DNA from: AWTP1-13 sp963775835
GTDB lineage: Bacteria; Pseudomonadota; Alphaproteobacteria; Rhizobiales; Hyphomicrobiaceae
Direction: 5' to 3'
Assembly: GCA_963775835.1 (NCBI GenBank)
Contig: CAVZKV010000025.1
Span: forward strand, 124,001 to 188,000
DNA length: 64,000 bases
Every line of letters starts with the position of its first letter. Position 1 is the first letter of the stretch. The position numbers and the translations under genes are program-made. This document shows positions 1-7,899 of this stretch, in pieces. Under the pieces are notes generated by a model that saw only the letters and a program-made list of their open reading frames with translations, was not told the DNA's origin and did no database searches.

Positions 1-780
1 GGCAGCGCGCTGAAGACCCAGGGCAAGTTTATCCTGCAGACCAAGACCGACGGCGCCCTCGACTTTCTCGTCGCCGATTACGTTTCGCCGGGTAACGTGC
101 GCGGCTATGCCAATTACGACAAGAAAGACGCGGTGCTCGCCAAGGCGCAGGGGCGTGGCGACCAGGGCGCCCTTTTGGGTTCGGGTCATGTCGCCATGAC
201 CATCGACCCCACGGGTGACAAGAATACCTATCAGGGCATCGTCGCCATCGAGCGCGAGCCGTTGGTGCAGGTGGCGCATACCTATTTTCGCCAATCGGAA
301 CAGCTGCCCACCTTCATCCGGCTGGCCGTCGCCCGCCACTACGGCCCCGCCGGCCCCCAGTTGGCGCCGGCCTGGCGCTGGCGCGCCGGCGGCTTGCTGA
401 TCCAGAAGTTGCCGCGGGCAGGCGGCAAGCGCAGCCCGTTGAGCGATGAGGCGCGCGATGCCTCCCTCGAGGGGGAGGACGATGAGGATTGGAACCGCAC
501 CCGCCATCTGGCCGCGACCGTGGAAGACCACGAAATGCTCGACCCGACGCTCTCGCCGGAGCGTTTGCTTTATCGGCTGTTCCACGAGGAGGGCGTTCGC
601 GTGACGCCATCGACCCCCGTGGCGGCCGTGTGCCGCTGCTCGCGCGAGCGCATCCAGATGTTTCTCGAGCGTTTCGGGCCCGACGAGCTGGCCGATATGC
701 GCGAAGCGGACGGTGCCATTACCGTCACCTGCGAATTCTGTTCGCGCAAATACCGCTTTGGGGCGGGTGAGATCGGTTAG
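1..780 (+). CDS. hslO: 33 kDa redox-regulated chaperonin Hsp33 (5' end cut off)
   Basis: This cytosolic holdase chaperone is switched on by oxidation and unfolding. The reading frame is open from base 1, so the N-terminus lies outside the window; 259 residues are visible. The hallmark redox switch is present near the C-terminus: a CxC pair (visible residues 211 and 213), a 30-residue spacer and a CxxC pair (244 and 247). In the family these four cysteines bind Zn in the reduced, inactive state. The N-terminal core matches Hsp33, including the GSALKTQGKF and RGYANYD stretches. It ends 79 bp before a convergent gene. The identification is secure; only the start is missing. Confidence 0.95.
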   Translation, partial: GSALKTQGKFILQTKTDGALDFLVADYVSPGNVRGYANYDKKDAVLAKAQGRGDQGALLGSGHVAMTIDPTGDKNTYQGIVAIEREPLVQVAHTYFRQSEQLPTFIRLAVARHYGPAGPQLAPAWRWRAGGLLIQKLPRAGGKRSPLSDEARDASLEGEDDEDWNRTRHLAATVEDHEMLDPTLSPERLLYRLFHEEGVRVTPSTPVAAVCRCSRERIQMFLERFGPDELADMREADGAITVTCEFCSRKYRFGAGEIG

Positions 781-859
781 GCGCGGCAGGCGCAACCCGG
801 TCTTGAGGTCCCGCCGTTGCCAAACCGGGCCGCCCGCCCTTGCCCGGCGCCTTGGCGGC

Positions 860-1792
860 TTAGAAGGCCACCTTATCGCCGCCCTTGAGTTCCAGGATTT
901 CTCTGGCCTCATCGCTAGAGGCGACCTCGAGGCCCAACCCGGCGATGATTTGGCGTACCTTCGTGACCTGCTCGGCGTTGCTGCGGGCAAGCTGGCCGGG
1001 GCCGATCCATAGCGAGTCCTCCATGCCGACGCGGACGTTGCCGCCGATGGCGAGCGAGATAGCCGCAATCGACATCTGGTTGCGGCCGGCGCCCAACACG
1101 CTCCAGTGATATTGATCGCCGAACAGGCGATCGGCCGTGCGCTTCATCTGCAGCACGTCCTCCGGATGCGGGCCGATGCCGCCCAAAATGCCAAACACCG
1201 ATTGGATGAAGAACGGCGGCTTGACGACGCCGCGGTCGGCGAAGTGGCGCAAGGTATACAGATGACCGATATCGTAGCACTCGATCTCGAAGCGCGAGCC
1301 GTTGTTGGCGCAGGTGGTGAGGATGTACTCGATATCGGCAAACGTGTTCTTGAACATCCCCGCCTTGGAGGCCTCAAGGTAAGGCTTCTCCCAGTCGTAT
1401 TTGAATTCCTTCTGCCGTTGCAACATGGGAAACAGGCCAAAATTCATGGTGCCCATATTGAGGCTGGCGATCTCCGGCTTGAAGACGGCCGCGGGCCGCA
1501 CGCGCTCCTCGATCGTCATGGTGGGGGCGCCGCCGGTGGTGATGTTAACAACGCAGCCCGAGCGTTGTTTGATGACCTTGAGGAACGGTTGGAAGGCCTC
1601 TGGCGATTGATCCGGGCGACCGTCCTTGGGATTGCGGGCATGCAGATGCACGACGGCGGCACCGGCCTCCGCCGCGGCAACGGCGGCATCGGCGATTTCC
1701 TCAGCCGTGATCGGCAGATGCGGTGACATCGACGGCGTGTGAATGGAACCCGTGACGGCGCAGGTAATGATGACTTTGCGGGGCTTGGCCAT
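860..1792 (-). CDS. Beta-keto acid cleavage enzyme (BKACE, DUF849 family)
   Basis: A cytosolic Zn enzyme of the BKACE/Kce family, which condenses a beta-keto acid with acetyl-CoA to give acetoacetate and a new CoA ester. The 310-residue protein has the family opening KVIITCAVTGSIHTPSMSP, the metal-binding HLH at residues 49-51 within VVHLHARNPKDG, the NITTGG strand and SLNMGTMNFG. The start is set at the ATG preceded by GAGGAG at good spacing; an upstream in-frame ATG would add 24 low-complexity residues and is unlikely. It lies 84 bp downstream of boxR on the same strand and may be co-transcribed with it. The true substrate cannot be read from sequence. Confidence 0.85.
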   Translation of the reverse strand: MAKPRKVIITCAVTGSIHTPSMSPHLPITAEEIADAAVAAAEAGAAVVHLHARNPKDGRPDQSPEAFQPFLKVIKQRSGCVVNITTGGAPTMTIEERVRPAAVFKPEIASLNMGTMNFGLFPMLQRQKEFKYDWEKPYLEASKAGMFKNTFADIEYILTTCANNGSRFEIECYDIGHLYTLRHFADRGVVKPPFFIQSVFGILGGIGPHPEDVLQMKRTADRLFGDQYHWSVLGAGRNQMSIAAISLAIGGNVRVGMEDSLWIGPGQLARSNAEQVTKVRQIIAGLGLEVASSDEAREILELKGGDKVAF

Positions 1793-1876
1793 AGATCTTG
1801 TCTCCTCGCTCTTACCCAATTGCGCCTTGCCGCAAGGCGATGCCATGCCGAGCCGGCAGCGCACGCTTGCGCAAGG

Positions 1877-2809
1877 CTAGTCGTGCAATGCGGCCGCGGC
1901 GCGGTGCCGGACATTTGCGCTGACACTATGCACGAGTGCTGCCAGCGCCTCGGCCTCGGACTTGCCGCTGGTCATCACTTCGGCATTGGCCTTGGCGTAA
2001 AGCGGCCTGCGGCTCTCCAGGATCGCCTTGAGATCATCCATCGCCTGGGGGCCATCCGCCATCGGACGCAAGTCGCCCTGCGCCAACACGCGGCTCATGT
2101 GCTCATCGGGGGTTGCGCTGAGCCAGACCACAAAGCAGGTGGAGAGTAACAGATCATAGGTCGCCGGTTCCGTCACCAGGCTGCCGCCGGTGGCGATCAT
2201 CGCCCGCTCGAAGCGCGCTACAATGGTCTCGAGACACTGGCGCTCCAGGCGGCGAAACATGCCCTGGCCATGCATGGAAAAGATTTCGGACAACTCCATA
2301 CCGCTCGCCCGCTCCACTTCCCGGTCGAGCTCGACAAAGGGCATGTTGAGCTTTTCCGCGGCGCGTCGGCCAAGCGTGGTCTTGCCGGCGCCGCGCAGCC
2401 CTACCAGGGCAATGCGCCCGTCGCTCGTCTTGCCGTGCGCCTCGAAGCGCTGCTGGATCAGGTGCCGGGCTTGGGCGAGCTCAGCGGGCGACAGCCGCTC
2501 GAGCTGGTGCATGGCGAGCCTGAGTTCGAGCGGCAACTCCGGGCTCTCGCCGACGAGCGCCGCCATTTCGAGACCCAGCGCTTCGGCGATCTGTCGCAAC
2601 ACGAGCAGGGAGGCATTGCCGGCGCCGCGCTCCAATTCGGCGAGGTAGCGCTCGGAGACGCCGGAGGCCCTCGAAAGGCTCTTGCGCGACATGCCGCGCC
2701 GCGCCCGGCCGATGCGGACGCGCTCGCCAACGTGCTTGAGGTAGGCCTCCTCGGCGGGAGCCGTACCGCGCCGCCCTTCGGGGCCGATCTCAGGGACTGT
2801 CGCCATCAT
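1877..2809 (-). CDS. boxR: BoxR/BzdR-type transcriptional regulator (HTH fused to shikimate-kinase-like domain)
   Basis: Regulator of the aerobic benzoyl-CoA (box) pathway; in the BzdR/BoxR family benzoyl-CoA is the effector. An XRE-type helix-turn-helix spans about residues 25-85 (SRKSLSRASGVSERYLAEL), followed by a linker and a shikimate-kinase-like P-loop domain from about 130 to 300. Walker A GLRGAGKT is at 137-144. The 310-residue length fits the family. It is divergent from bclA, and two TGCA-type sites lie in the shared 184-bp intergenic region, one covering a TATAAT hexamer facing this gene; this suggests autoregulation. The start could be either of two adjacent ATG codons. A plain shikimate kinase is excluded by the HTH and the context. 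Confidence 0.9.
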   Translation of the reverse strand: MMATVPEIGPEGRRGTAPAEEAYLKHVGERVRIGRARRGMSRKSLSRASGVSERYLAELERGAGNASLLVLRQIAEALGLEMAALVGESPELPLELRLAMHQLERLSPAELAQARHLIQQRFEAHGKTSDGRIALVGLRGAGKTTLGRRAAEKLNMPFVELDREVERASGMELSEIFSMHGQGMFRRLERQCLETIVARFERAMIATGGSLVTEPATYDLLLSTCFVVWLSATPDEHMSRVLAQGDLRPMADGPQAMDDLKAILESRRPLYAKANAEVMTSGKSEAEALAALVHSVSANVRHRAAAALHD

Positions 2810-2847
2810 CTCGTCTATCGCCGGGGGCCGGTCTTAGCGGCCATTTC

Positions 2848-2861
2848 TGCATTATACTACA
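2848..2861 (-). promoter_or_regulatory. Candidate BoxR operator over the boxR -10 element
   Basis: On the minus strand this reads TGTAGTATAATGCA, matching the bclA-side site (TGCAGTATGATGCA) at 12 of 14 positions. It contains a perfect TATAAT directed at boxR, about 40 bases from its ATG. BzdR/BoxR proteins are known to bind TGCA-containing operators. No good -35 is visible. Its use as an autorepressor site is inference. Confidence 0.6.
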
Positions 2862-2911
2862 CCTTTCGGCGCGCGCCGACGGGAGGTAGCCCCCTGTAAT
2901 TCGGCACCACT

Positions 2912-2925
2912 TGCAGTATGATGCA
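2912..2925 (+). promoter_or_regulatory. Candidate BoxR operator upstream of bclA
   Basis: TGCAGTATGATGCA: two TGCA half-sites exactly 10 bp apart, with a TATGAT hexamer inside that could act as -10. It lies 68 bp before the bclA start. Its centre is 64 bp from the boxR-side site. Closely similar sites precede boxC. Confidence 0.65.
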
Positions 2926-2993
2926 CAAAAACCGTCCCGCCAGTTTGGCGGATTGCCAGTCGGCGAGAGGCGATTCGCCGATGGGGAGGACCA

Positions 2994-4532
2994 ATGAGCT
3001 ACCCGCGCCTTTACAATGCCGCCGTCGACATGGTCGACCGCAACGTCGCCGAGGGACGCGGCGACAAGACCGTCTTTATCGATCCCCATGAACGGTTGAC
3101 CTACGGCGCGCTTGCCGCCCGCTGCAATCAAATGGCCAACCTGCTCGCCACCTACGGCGTTCCACGCGAGTCGCGCGTCGCCCTGCTCCTCTTCGATACC
3201 GTCGATTTTCCCGTCGCCTTCTGGGGCGCCATCAAGGCCGGCGTTATCCCGGTGGCGCTCAATACGCTGCTGACGAGCGAACAGTACGCCTACATTCTCG
3301 CCGACAACCGCGCCAAGGCGCTGTTCATTTCGGCGCCGCTGCTGCCGGTCATCCAGCCGATCCTGGGGCAACTCCCCTGTCTCAAGCACATCTTCGTCTG
3401 CGGCGGTGAAGCACCTGCGTTCGCCCTCTCCTTCCGTGGTGAGCTCGATCTGCAGGCGAAAGCATGCAAGCCCGCCGATACCTGCTGTGACGAGACCGCA
3501 TTCTGGCTCTACTCGTCGGGTTCCACCGGCATGCCGAAGGGCGTGCGTCACGTGCACTCGAGCCTCATGGAAACGGCGCGCCTGTGCGGCCAGCAGTGTC
3601 TCGGCATGCGCGAGAACGATCTCGTTTACTCCGCCGCCAAGCTGTTCTTTGCCTACGGCCTGGGCAATGCCATGTCGTTTCCCATGTCGGTCGGCGCCAG
3701 CACCGTGCTGGTGCCCGATCGCCCGACGCCGGAGCTGGTGTTCCGCACGCTCAAGCAGCATCAGCCGACGTTCTTCTTTGGGGTGCCGACGCTGTATGCG
3801 GCGATGCTCGCCTATCCGGAGGGCGCGCCAGCACAGAGCTCGCAGTGTCTGCGCGTGTGCGTCTCGGCCGGAGAGGCGCTGCCCGCCGAGGTGGGAAGGG
3901 CATTCCGCGCCAAGTTCGGGGTCGACCTTTATGACGGCGTCGGCTCCACCGAGATGCTGCACCAGTACGTCTGCAACAGCGCCGCCGGTCTCAAGTACGG
4001 GACCTCGGGCAAACCAGTGCCGGGCTATGAGATCCGCCTTGTCGATGAGCAAGGGAGCGAGGTCAGCGATGGCGAGGTGGGCGAGATGCTCGTGCGCGGC
4101 GCCACCCATTCGGAGGGCTACTGGAACCAGCGCGAAAAGAGCCGCGCCACCTTCGAAGGCGGCTGGACCCGCACGGGCGACAAGTACATCCGCGATGCCG
4201 AGGGCTTCTATACCTACCAGGGGCGTACCGACGACATGTTCAAGGTCTCCGGCATCTGGGTATCGCCCTTCGAGGTGGAAAGCGCACTCGTCGGTCACGC
4301 CGCGGTCATGGAAGCCGCGGTCGTGCCCAAGGCAGACGGCGACGGCCTGCTGAAGCCCAAGGCCTTTATTGTGCTAAAACCCGGCAAGGTCGCGGCTAAC
4401 GGTCTTGAGGACGAGCTGAAGGAGCAGGTGAAGACGCAGGCCGGGCCGTGGAAATATCCGCGCTGGATCGAGTTTGTCGACACCCTTCCCAAGACCGCCA
4501 CCGGCAAAATCCAGCGCTTCAAGCTGCGCTAG
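2994..4532 (+). CDS. bclA: Benzoate-CoA ligase
   Basis: AMP-forming ligase that makes benzoyl-CoA from benzoate, ATP and CoA, the entry step of the box pathway. It is 512 residues, the usual length of the benzoate-CoA ligase subgroup. The adenylation motif YSSGSTGMPKGVRHVH lies at 173-188, followed by the subgroup-typical SAAKLFFAYGLGN, then DGVGSTEMLH, the TGD motif and the hinge. The catalytic C-terminal lysine is in TATGKIQRFKLR (about residue 505). The start is preceded by GGGGAGGACC. Its position, divergent from boxR with a BoxR-like site in front, supports benzoate rather than another aryl acid, though related aryl acids cannot be excluded. Confidence 0.9.
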   Translation: MSYPRLYNAAVDMVDRNVAEGRGDKTVFIDPHERLTYGALAARCNQMANLLATYGVPRESRVALLLFDTVDFPVAFWGAIKAGVIPVALNTLLTSEQYAYILADNRAKALFISAPLLPVIQPILGQLPCLKHIFVCGGEAPAFALSFRGELDLQAKACKPADTCCDETAFWLYSSGSTGMPKGVRHVHSSLMETARLCGQQCLGMRENDLVYSAAKLFFAYGLGNAMSFPMSVGASTVLVPDRPTPELVFRTLKQHQPTFFFGVPTLYAAMLAYPEGAPAQSSQCLRVCVSAGEALPAEVGRAFRAKFGVDLYDGVGSTEMLHQYVCNSAAGLKYGTSGKPVPGYEIRLVDEQGSEVSDGEVGEMLVRGATHSEGYWNQREKSRATFEGGWTRTGDKYIRDAEGFYTYQGRTDDMFKVSGIWVSPFEVESALVGHAAVMEAAVVPKADGDGLLKPKAFIVLKPGKVAANGLEDELKEQVKTQAGPWKYPRWIEFVDTLPKTATGKIQRFKLR

Positions 4533-4697
4533 GGCTAAGCCGCGCCCGCAGTTTTATCGGAAACGGCCAGCGGACCGCGCCGGCTGTCGCAAGATGCGCG
4601 GGTGACGTTGCGCTCGGCAGCGTCCGCGACGCAGTCGCAAAAGTTCTTTCCACCCGGGGCCCGCCGTAGTCCAGGGCGCTGCGGCTCTGGCCGGCGC

Positions 4698-5349
4698 TCA
4701 GCGCCCCGGCAGGTAGATGCACAACAACGTGTAGATGCCGAGGGCAACCTCGCCCGAGATGCCGAGCGCCGCCGGCGGACCCTTGAGCTCGCCCATGACG
4801 CGATCGGCGTCGGCGCGGCGCAGGCACTCGACCAGCACCACCCCGGCGGCGAGCCGATCGGCGCCGCGGCTCTTCATTTCGGCGGTGTCGGGGGTTGGTC
4901 TGCTGCGCCGCTCTGGTCCAGAGCTCAACGCGCGCGATGCCCTCTTGCAATGCCAACTCCGTGACCCAATCAGTCGCGGCCGCGGTCGGCAGCATGGCCT
5001 CGTCGGCCCGCAGGATGACGGCGTGCGCGCCGATCAGGTCCCCTGCCGCCGCGCGAACGTCGCAGACCGTGCGCACCATGTTGCGGAATGATGTCATCGC
5101 CTGCCGTGTCCAGGGCGTCGGGTCGTTGAGCCGGCCGATATAGACGTGCGAGTTGAGCACGGCCGGCTCGTCCACCTCGTAAAAGGCACAAAACTGCCGG
5201 TCGCCGCCGGTCAACAGTTCGTAGCGCCGGCCGAAGCGAAAACCCGGCACGCCGACGCGCTCCTGTAGGTGCTCGCGGGTGTACCAGGTCTCAAAATGCT
5301 GGCGACCTTCCGGTGCGCAATCGTTGAAAACGGCGAGAATGCCGGGCAT
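4698..5349 (-). pseudogene. Frameshifted conserved hypothetical gene (dimeric alpha/beta-barrel-like)
   Basis: The first part encodes MPGILAVFNDC, then FETWYTREHLQERVGVPGF, a pattern like small ferredoxin-fold dimeric-barrel proteins. About 152 codons in, after VELWTRAAQQT, the frame becomes arginine-rich nonsense. Sensible coding resumes in the -1 frame as NPDTAEMKSRGADRLAAGVV and runs to a stop at 4698. The switch is at a run of five G (4890-4894); removing one base joins the two parts into one protein of about 216 residues. This is either a recent inactivation, a sequencing error in a homopolymer, or (less likely) programmed frameshifting. It is the last gene of the ligase-hydratase-SDR-lyase operon, 51 bp after its neighbour. 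Function unknown. Confidence 0.7.
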
Positions 5350-5400
5350 GGCGTGAGGCGTCCCCTGTTGCGACGGAACAATGCGCGTTAGGTTTTGAGC

Positions 5401-6357
5401 TCAGGCCGCGTCGCGGCCGGCGTCCTGCGCCAGTAGGCCGGCATCGATCAGACCCTGGCGGATGCGGGCAATTTCGGCGCGCTCGATCTTGACCAGCGGC
5501 GGCCGCACATAGGCGCGCGGGATGCGGCCGAGCAGCACCAGCGCCTCCTTCATGCGGTTGTGCATGTCGACGAACGGGTCGGCGTAGAAGGCGCGCATCA
5601 AGGGCTCGATGCGGTCGTTGAGCCGCTTGGCCTCGGCCAGATCGTTGCCTTTGATGGCCTTGAACAGAGCGCTCTGCAGGTCGGGGATAACGCTGCCGCT
5701 GCCCGACAAGAGGCCGTTGCAGCCGAGCACCAGCGAGGCGAACAGCCAGGCGCTATGGGTCGAGAGCACATTCACCGGTCGGGCCAGGCTTTGTAGGGTG
5801 CGCACGTGCCACTCATGCGCTGGCGCGTTGCCGATCCAGTCCTTGATGGCGCGGATCGAGGGTACCTCCTCGCACATCTTCAAGAGCGTATCGGGCGGAT
5901 AGCCTTGACCGGTGGCGAGCGGATATTGGAAGGCGATCAGCGGTAGCTCAGTCGCCTCGGCAATGCGCTTGAAGTGCGCGATCGCCATGGCCGCCGACTG
6001 GCCAAGCATGAAGGGGGCGGGCGGAAACACCAGCAGCGCCGAGGCCCCGCCGGCCTCCGCCATGCGGGCGAGCCGGGCGGCCTCGAGACTGCCGTCAGCC
6101 CAGATGCCGTTGATCAGCGGCAGCCGGGCACCGATCTCGTCCTGCGCGATTTCGAGGATGCGACGTTGCTCGTCGAAGCTACAGGAGGCAACTTCCGTCG
6201 AATGCGCATTGATGGTGATGGCGGTGATGCCGGCGGTAGCCGCCACGTCGCGCAAATGTTTGCGGAAGCTAGCTTCGTCAATCGCCAGCTCGGCGTCGAA
6301 AGGCAGCAGCACCGCCGGAATGACGCCATGGGGAATGTAGGATTTGTGGCGGGGCAT
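5401..6357 (-). CDS. Dihydrodipicolinate synthase-family lyase/aldolase
   Basis: A class I aldolase of the DapA/N-acetylneuraminate lyase superfamily, 318 residues, forming a Schiff base with a 2-oxo acid. The candidate Schiff-base lysine is K172 (SIRAIKDWIG) and the catalytic tyrosine is Y145 (AFQYP). The substrate-carboxylate loop reads NAHSTE instead of the G-T-T-G-E of true DapA, so lysine biosynthesis is unlikely. It sits in a catabolic operon after a CoA ligase, hydratase and SDR. Family members in aromatic catabolism act as hydratase-aldolases on aryl-pyruvates, a plausible but unproven role here. Confidence 0.8.
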   Translation of the reverse strand: MPRHKSYIPHGVIPAVLLPFDAELAIDEASFRKHLRDVAATAGITAITINAHSTEVASCSFDEQRRILEIAQDEIGARLPLINGIWADGSLEAARLARMAEAGGASALLVFPPAPFMLGQSAAMAIAHFKRIAEATELPLIAFQYPLATGQGYPPDTLLKMCEEVPSIRAIKDWIGNAPAHEWHVRTLQSLARPVNVLSTHSAWLFASLVLGCNGLLSGSGSVIPDLQSALFKAIKGNDLAEAKRLNDRIEPLMRAFYADPFVDMHNRMKEALVLLGRIPRAYVRPPLVKIERAEIARIRQGLIDAGLLAQDAGRDAA

Positions 6358-6431
6358 GGTCCACCTCTTTGCTCGCTTGCAGCACTGTGCGATCGGCCCG
6401 CCCTCGGGTCAAGGGACGAGGCGGTCACGCC

Positions 6432-7139
6432 TCACTGGTTCATCCCCAAGCCGCCGTCGACATAGATTGTCTCGCCCGTCAGATAGGAGATGTCCGAGGT
6501 AAAGAGCATTGCCACCAGCCTGCCGATCTCCGCGGGCGTGCCGGCCCGGCCGACGGGGATGCGCTGCTTGATCCAGCGCTGGGTGGCATCGCGCGCGCGG
6601 AATTTGGCATTGAGTTCGGTGGCGATGTAGCCCGGTGCCACGTCGATGACGCGGATGTTGTCGGCCGCCCATTCCACCGCCAGACAGCGCGTAATGGCGC
6701 CGACCGCCGCCTTCGAGGCGCAGTAGGCCACCGTCTTGGCCACGCCCAGCTTGTCATAATAGGAGCCGATGTTGACAATCAGTCCCCCGCCGGCGCGCTT
6801 AAGATGCGGGTAGACGTGGCGCGCCGCCGCCACCACGGAGGTGGCATTGATCCGCATGATCCGCTCGAAGTCGGCGGCCGCCAACTGCGCGCTGAGGTGG
6901 GTTTCATAAAGGCCGGCATTGTTGACGAGCCCGGTGATCGGACCTTGCCCGGCCACCGCGCCTATGGCGCGCGCGATCGCACCCTCGTCGCTGACGTCGC
7001 AGGCGATAGCCGCACCGGCGGCCGAGGTGCCGGTGCGCGTCAGACCCACTACGGCGAGACCGGCGGCGGCGAGTTCGGTTGCGATCGCCGCGCCGATGCC
7101 GCGATTGGCACCGGTGACGAGAATCTGTGCTTCAGGCAT
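6432..7139 (-). CDS. Short-chain dehydrogenase/reductase
   Basis: A classical NAD(P)-dependent oxidoreductase of 235 residues. Visible are the cofactor motif TGANRGIG (9-16), NNAG (73-76), catalytic S126, and the Y139-x-x-x-K143 pair (YCASK); it ends with the C-terminal TGETIYVDGGLGMN. The start ATG overlaps the last 8 bases of the upstream enoyl-CoA hydratase, indicating translational coupling. From its operon it probably oxidises the hydroxyacyl-CoA made by that hydratase. It resembles FabG-type SDRs, but the context argues against fatty-acid synthesis. Confidence 0.85.
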   Translation of the reverse strand: MPEAQILVTGANRGIGAAIATELAAAGLAVVGLTRTGTSAAGAAIACDVSDEGAIARAIGAVAGQGPITGLVNNAGLYETHLSAQLAAADFERIMRINATSVVAAARHVYPHLKRAGGGLIVNIGSYYDKLGVAKTVAYCASKAAVGAITRCLAVEWAADNIRVIDVAPGYIATELNAKFRARDATQRWIKQRIPVGRAGTPAEIGRLVAMLFTSDISYLTGETIYVDGGLGMNQ

Positions 7140-7899
7140 CGATAAATCTCGCCTTGCGCTTCTCCGCGAAGGCGGCCGCGCCTTCGTCGGCATCCTTGGT
7201 CTGAAACGAGAGCGTGGAAAGATCGGCTTCGACCTTCAAGCCCGTCTGGATCGGCAGGTCGAGCGCACGCTGCACGGCGCCGCGCGCGAAGGCCAGCACC
7301 GGCAGGCTATAACAGGTAAACTCGCGCGCGAAGGCGACGCCGGCATCGACCGCGTCGCCGTCGACGAGGCGATTGACGAGGCCGATGCGCTCCGCTTCGA
7401 CGGCGTCGACGGTGCGTCCGGTCAAGATCAGCTCCAAGGCGCGCGCCTCACCAATCAGCCGCGGCAGACGCTGTGTGCCGCCGTAACCAGGGATGGTGCC
7501 AAGCTTGATTTCCGGCTGCCCGACCTTGGCATTGGGCAACGCCAAGCGGAATGTGCAGGCGAGAGCCAACTCAAGGCCGCCGCCGAAAGCATAGCCGTTG
7601 ATCACGGCAATCGAGGCGATTGGCAAGGTATCGAGCTTGGCGAACGTTGCCTGGCCGAGCTCCGTGCGCGCCTTACAATTCATCATGGCCTGCTGGCGGA
7701 ATTCCTTGATGTCGGCGCCGGCGCAGAATGCCTTGTTGCCGGCTCCGGTGATGATCAGCGCTCGCGCCTTCGATTTTGCCACCGCGTCGAAGGCCTCGCC
7801 GATTTGCCCTAGAATGGCGACCGAGAGCGCGTTGAGCGCTTCGGGTCGATTGAGCGTCAGCACGGCGCAATCCTCGCGTGTGGTAAGCTCGACAGACAT
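7132..7899 (-). CDS. Enoyl-CoA hydratase/isomerase family protein
   Basis: A crotonase-fold enzyme of 255 residues that likely adds water to an enoyl-CoA. The oxyanion-hole motifs are CAGADI and YAFGGGLELA. Both catalytic glutamates of true hydratases are present, E110 in GGGLE and E130 in GQPEIKLG, with the usual 20-residue spacing. The gene starts inside the stop codon of the upstream CoA ligase (TGATG) and overlaps the following SDR, so the three are one tightly coupled unit. The acyl group is unknown. Relatives act in beta-oxidation, cyclohexene-carboxylate or hydroxycinnamate pathways. Confidence 0.88.
   Translation of the reverse strand: MSVELTTREDCAVLTLNRPEALNALSVAILGQIGEAFDAVAKSKARALIITGAGNKAFCAGADIKEFRQQAMMNCKARTELGQATFAKLDTLPIASIAVINGYAFGGGLELALACTFRLALPNAKVGQPEIKLGTIPGYGGTQRLPRLIGEARALELILTGRTVDAVEAERIGLVNRLVDGDAVDAGVAFAREFTCYSLPVLAFARGAVQRALDLPIQTGLKVEADLSTLSFQTKDADEGAAAFAEKRKARFIDA

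Noticed and set aside
2790..4298. 502-codon open frame on the minus strand
   Set aside because: It is the antisense shadow of bclA; GC-rich codon bias keeps the opposite frame open and its protein has no recognisable family.
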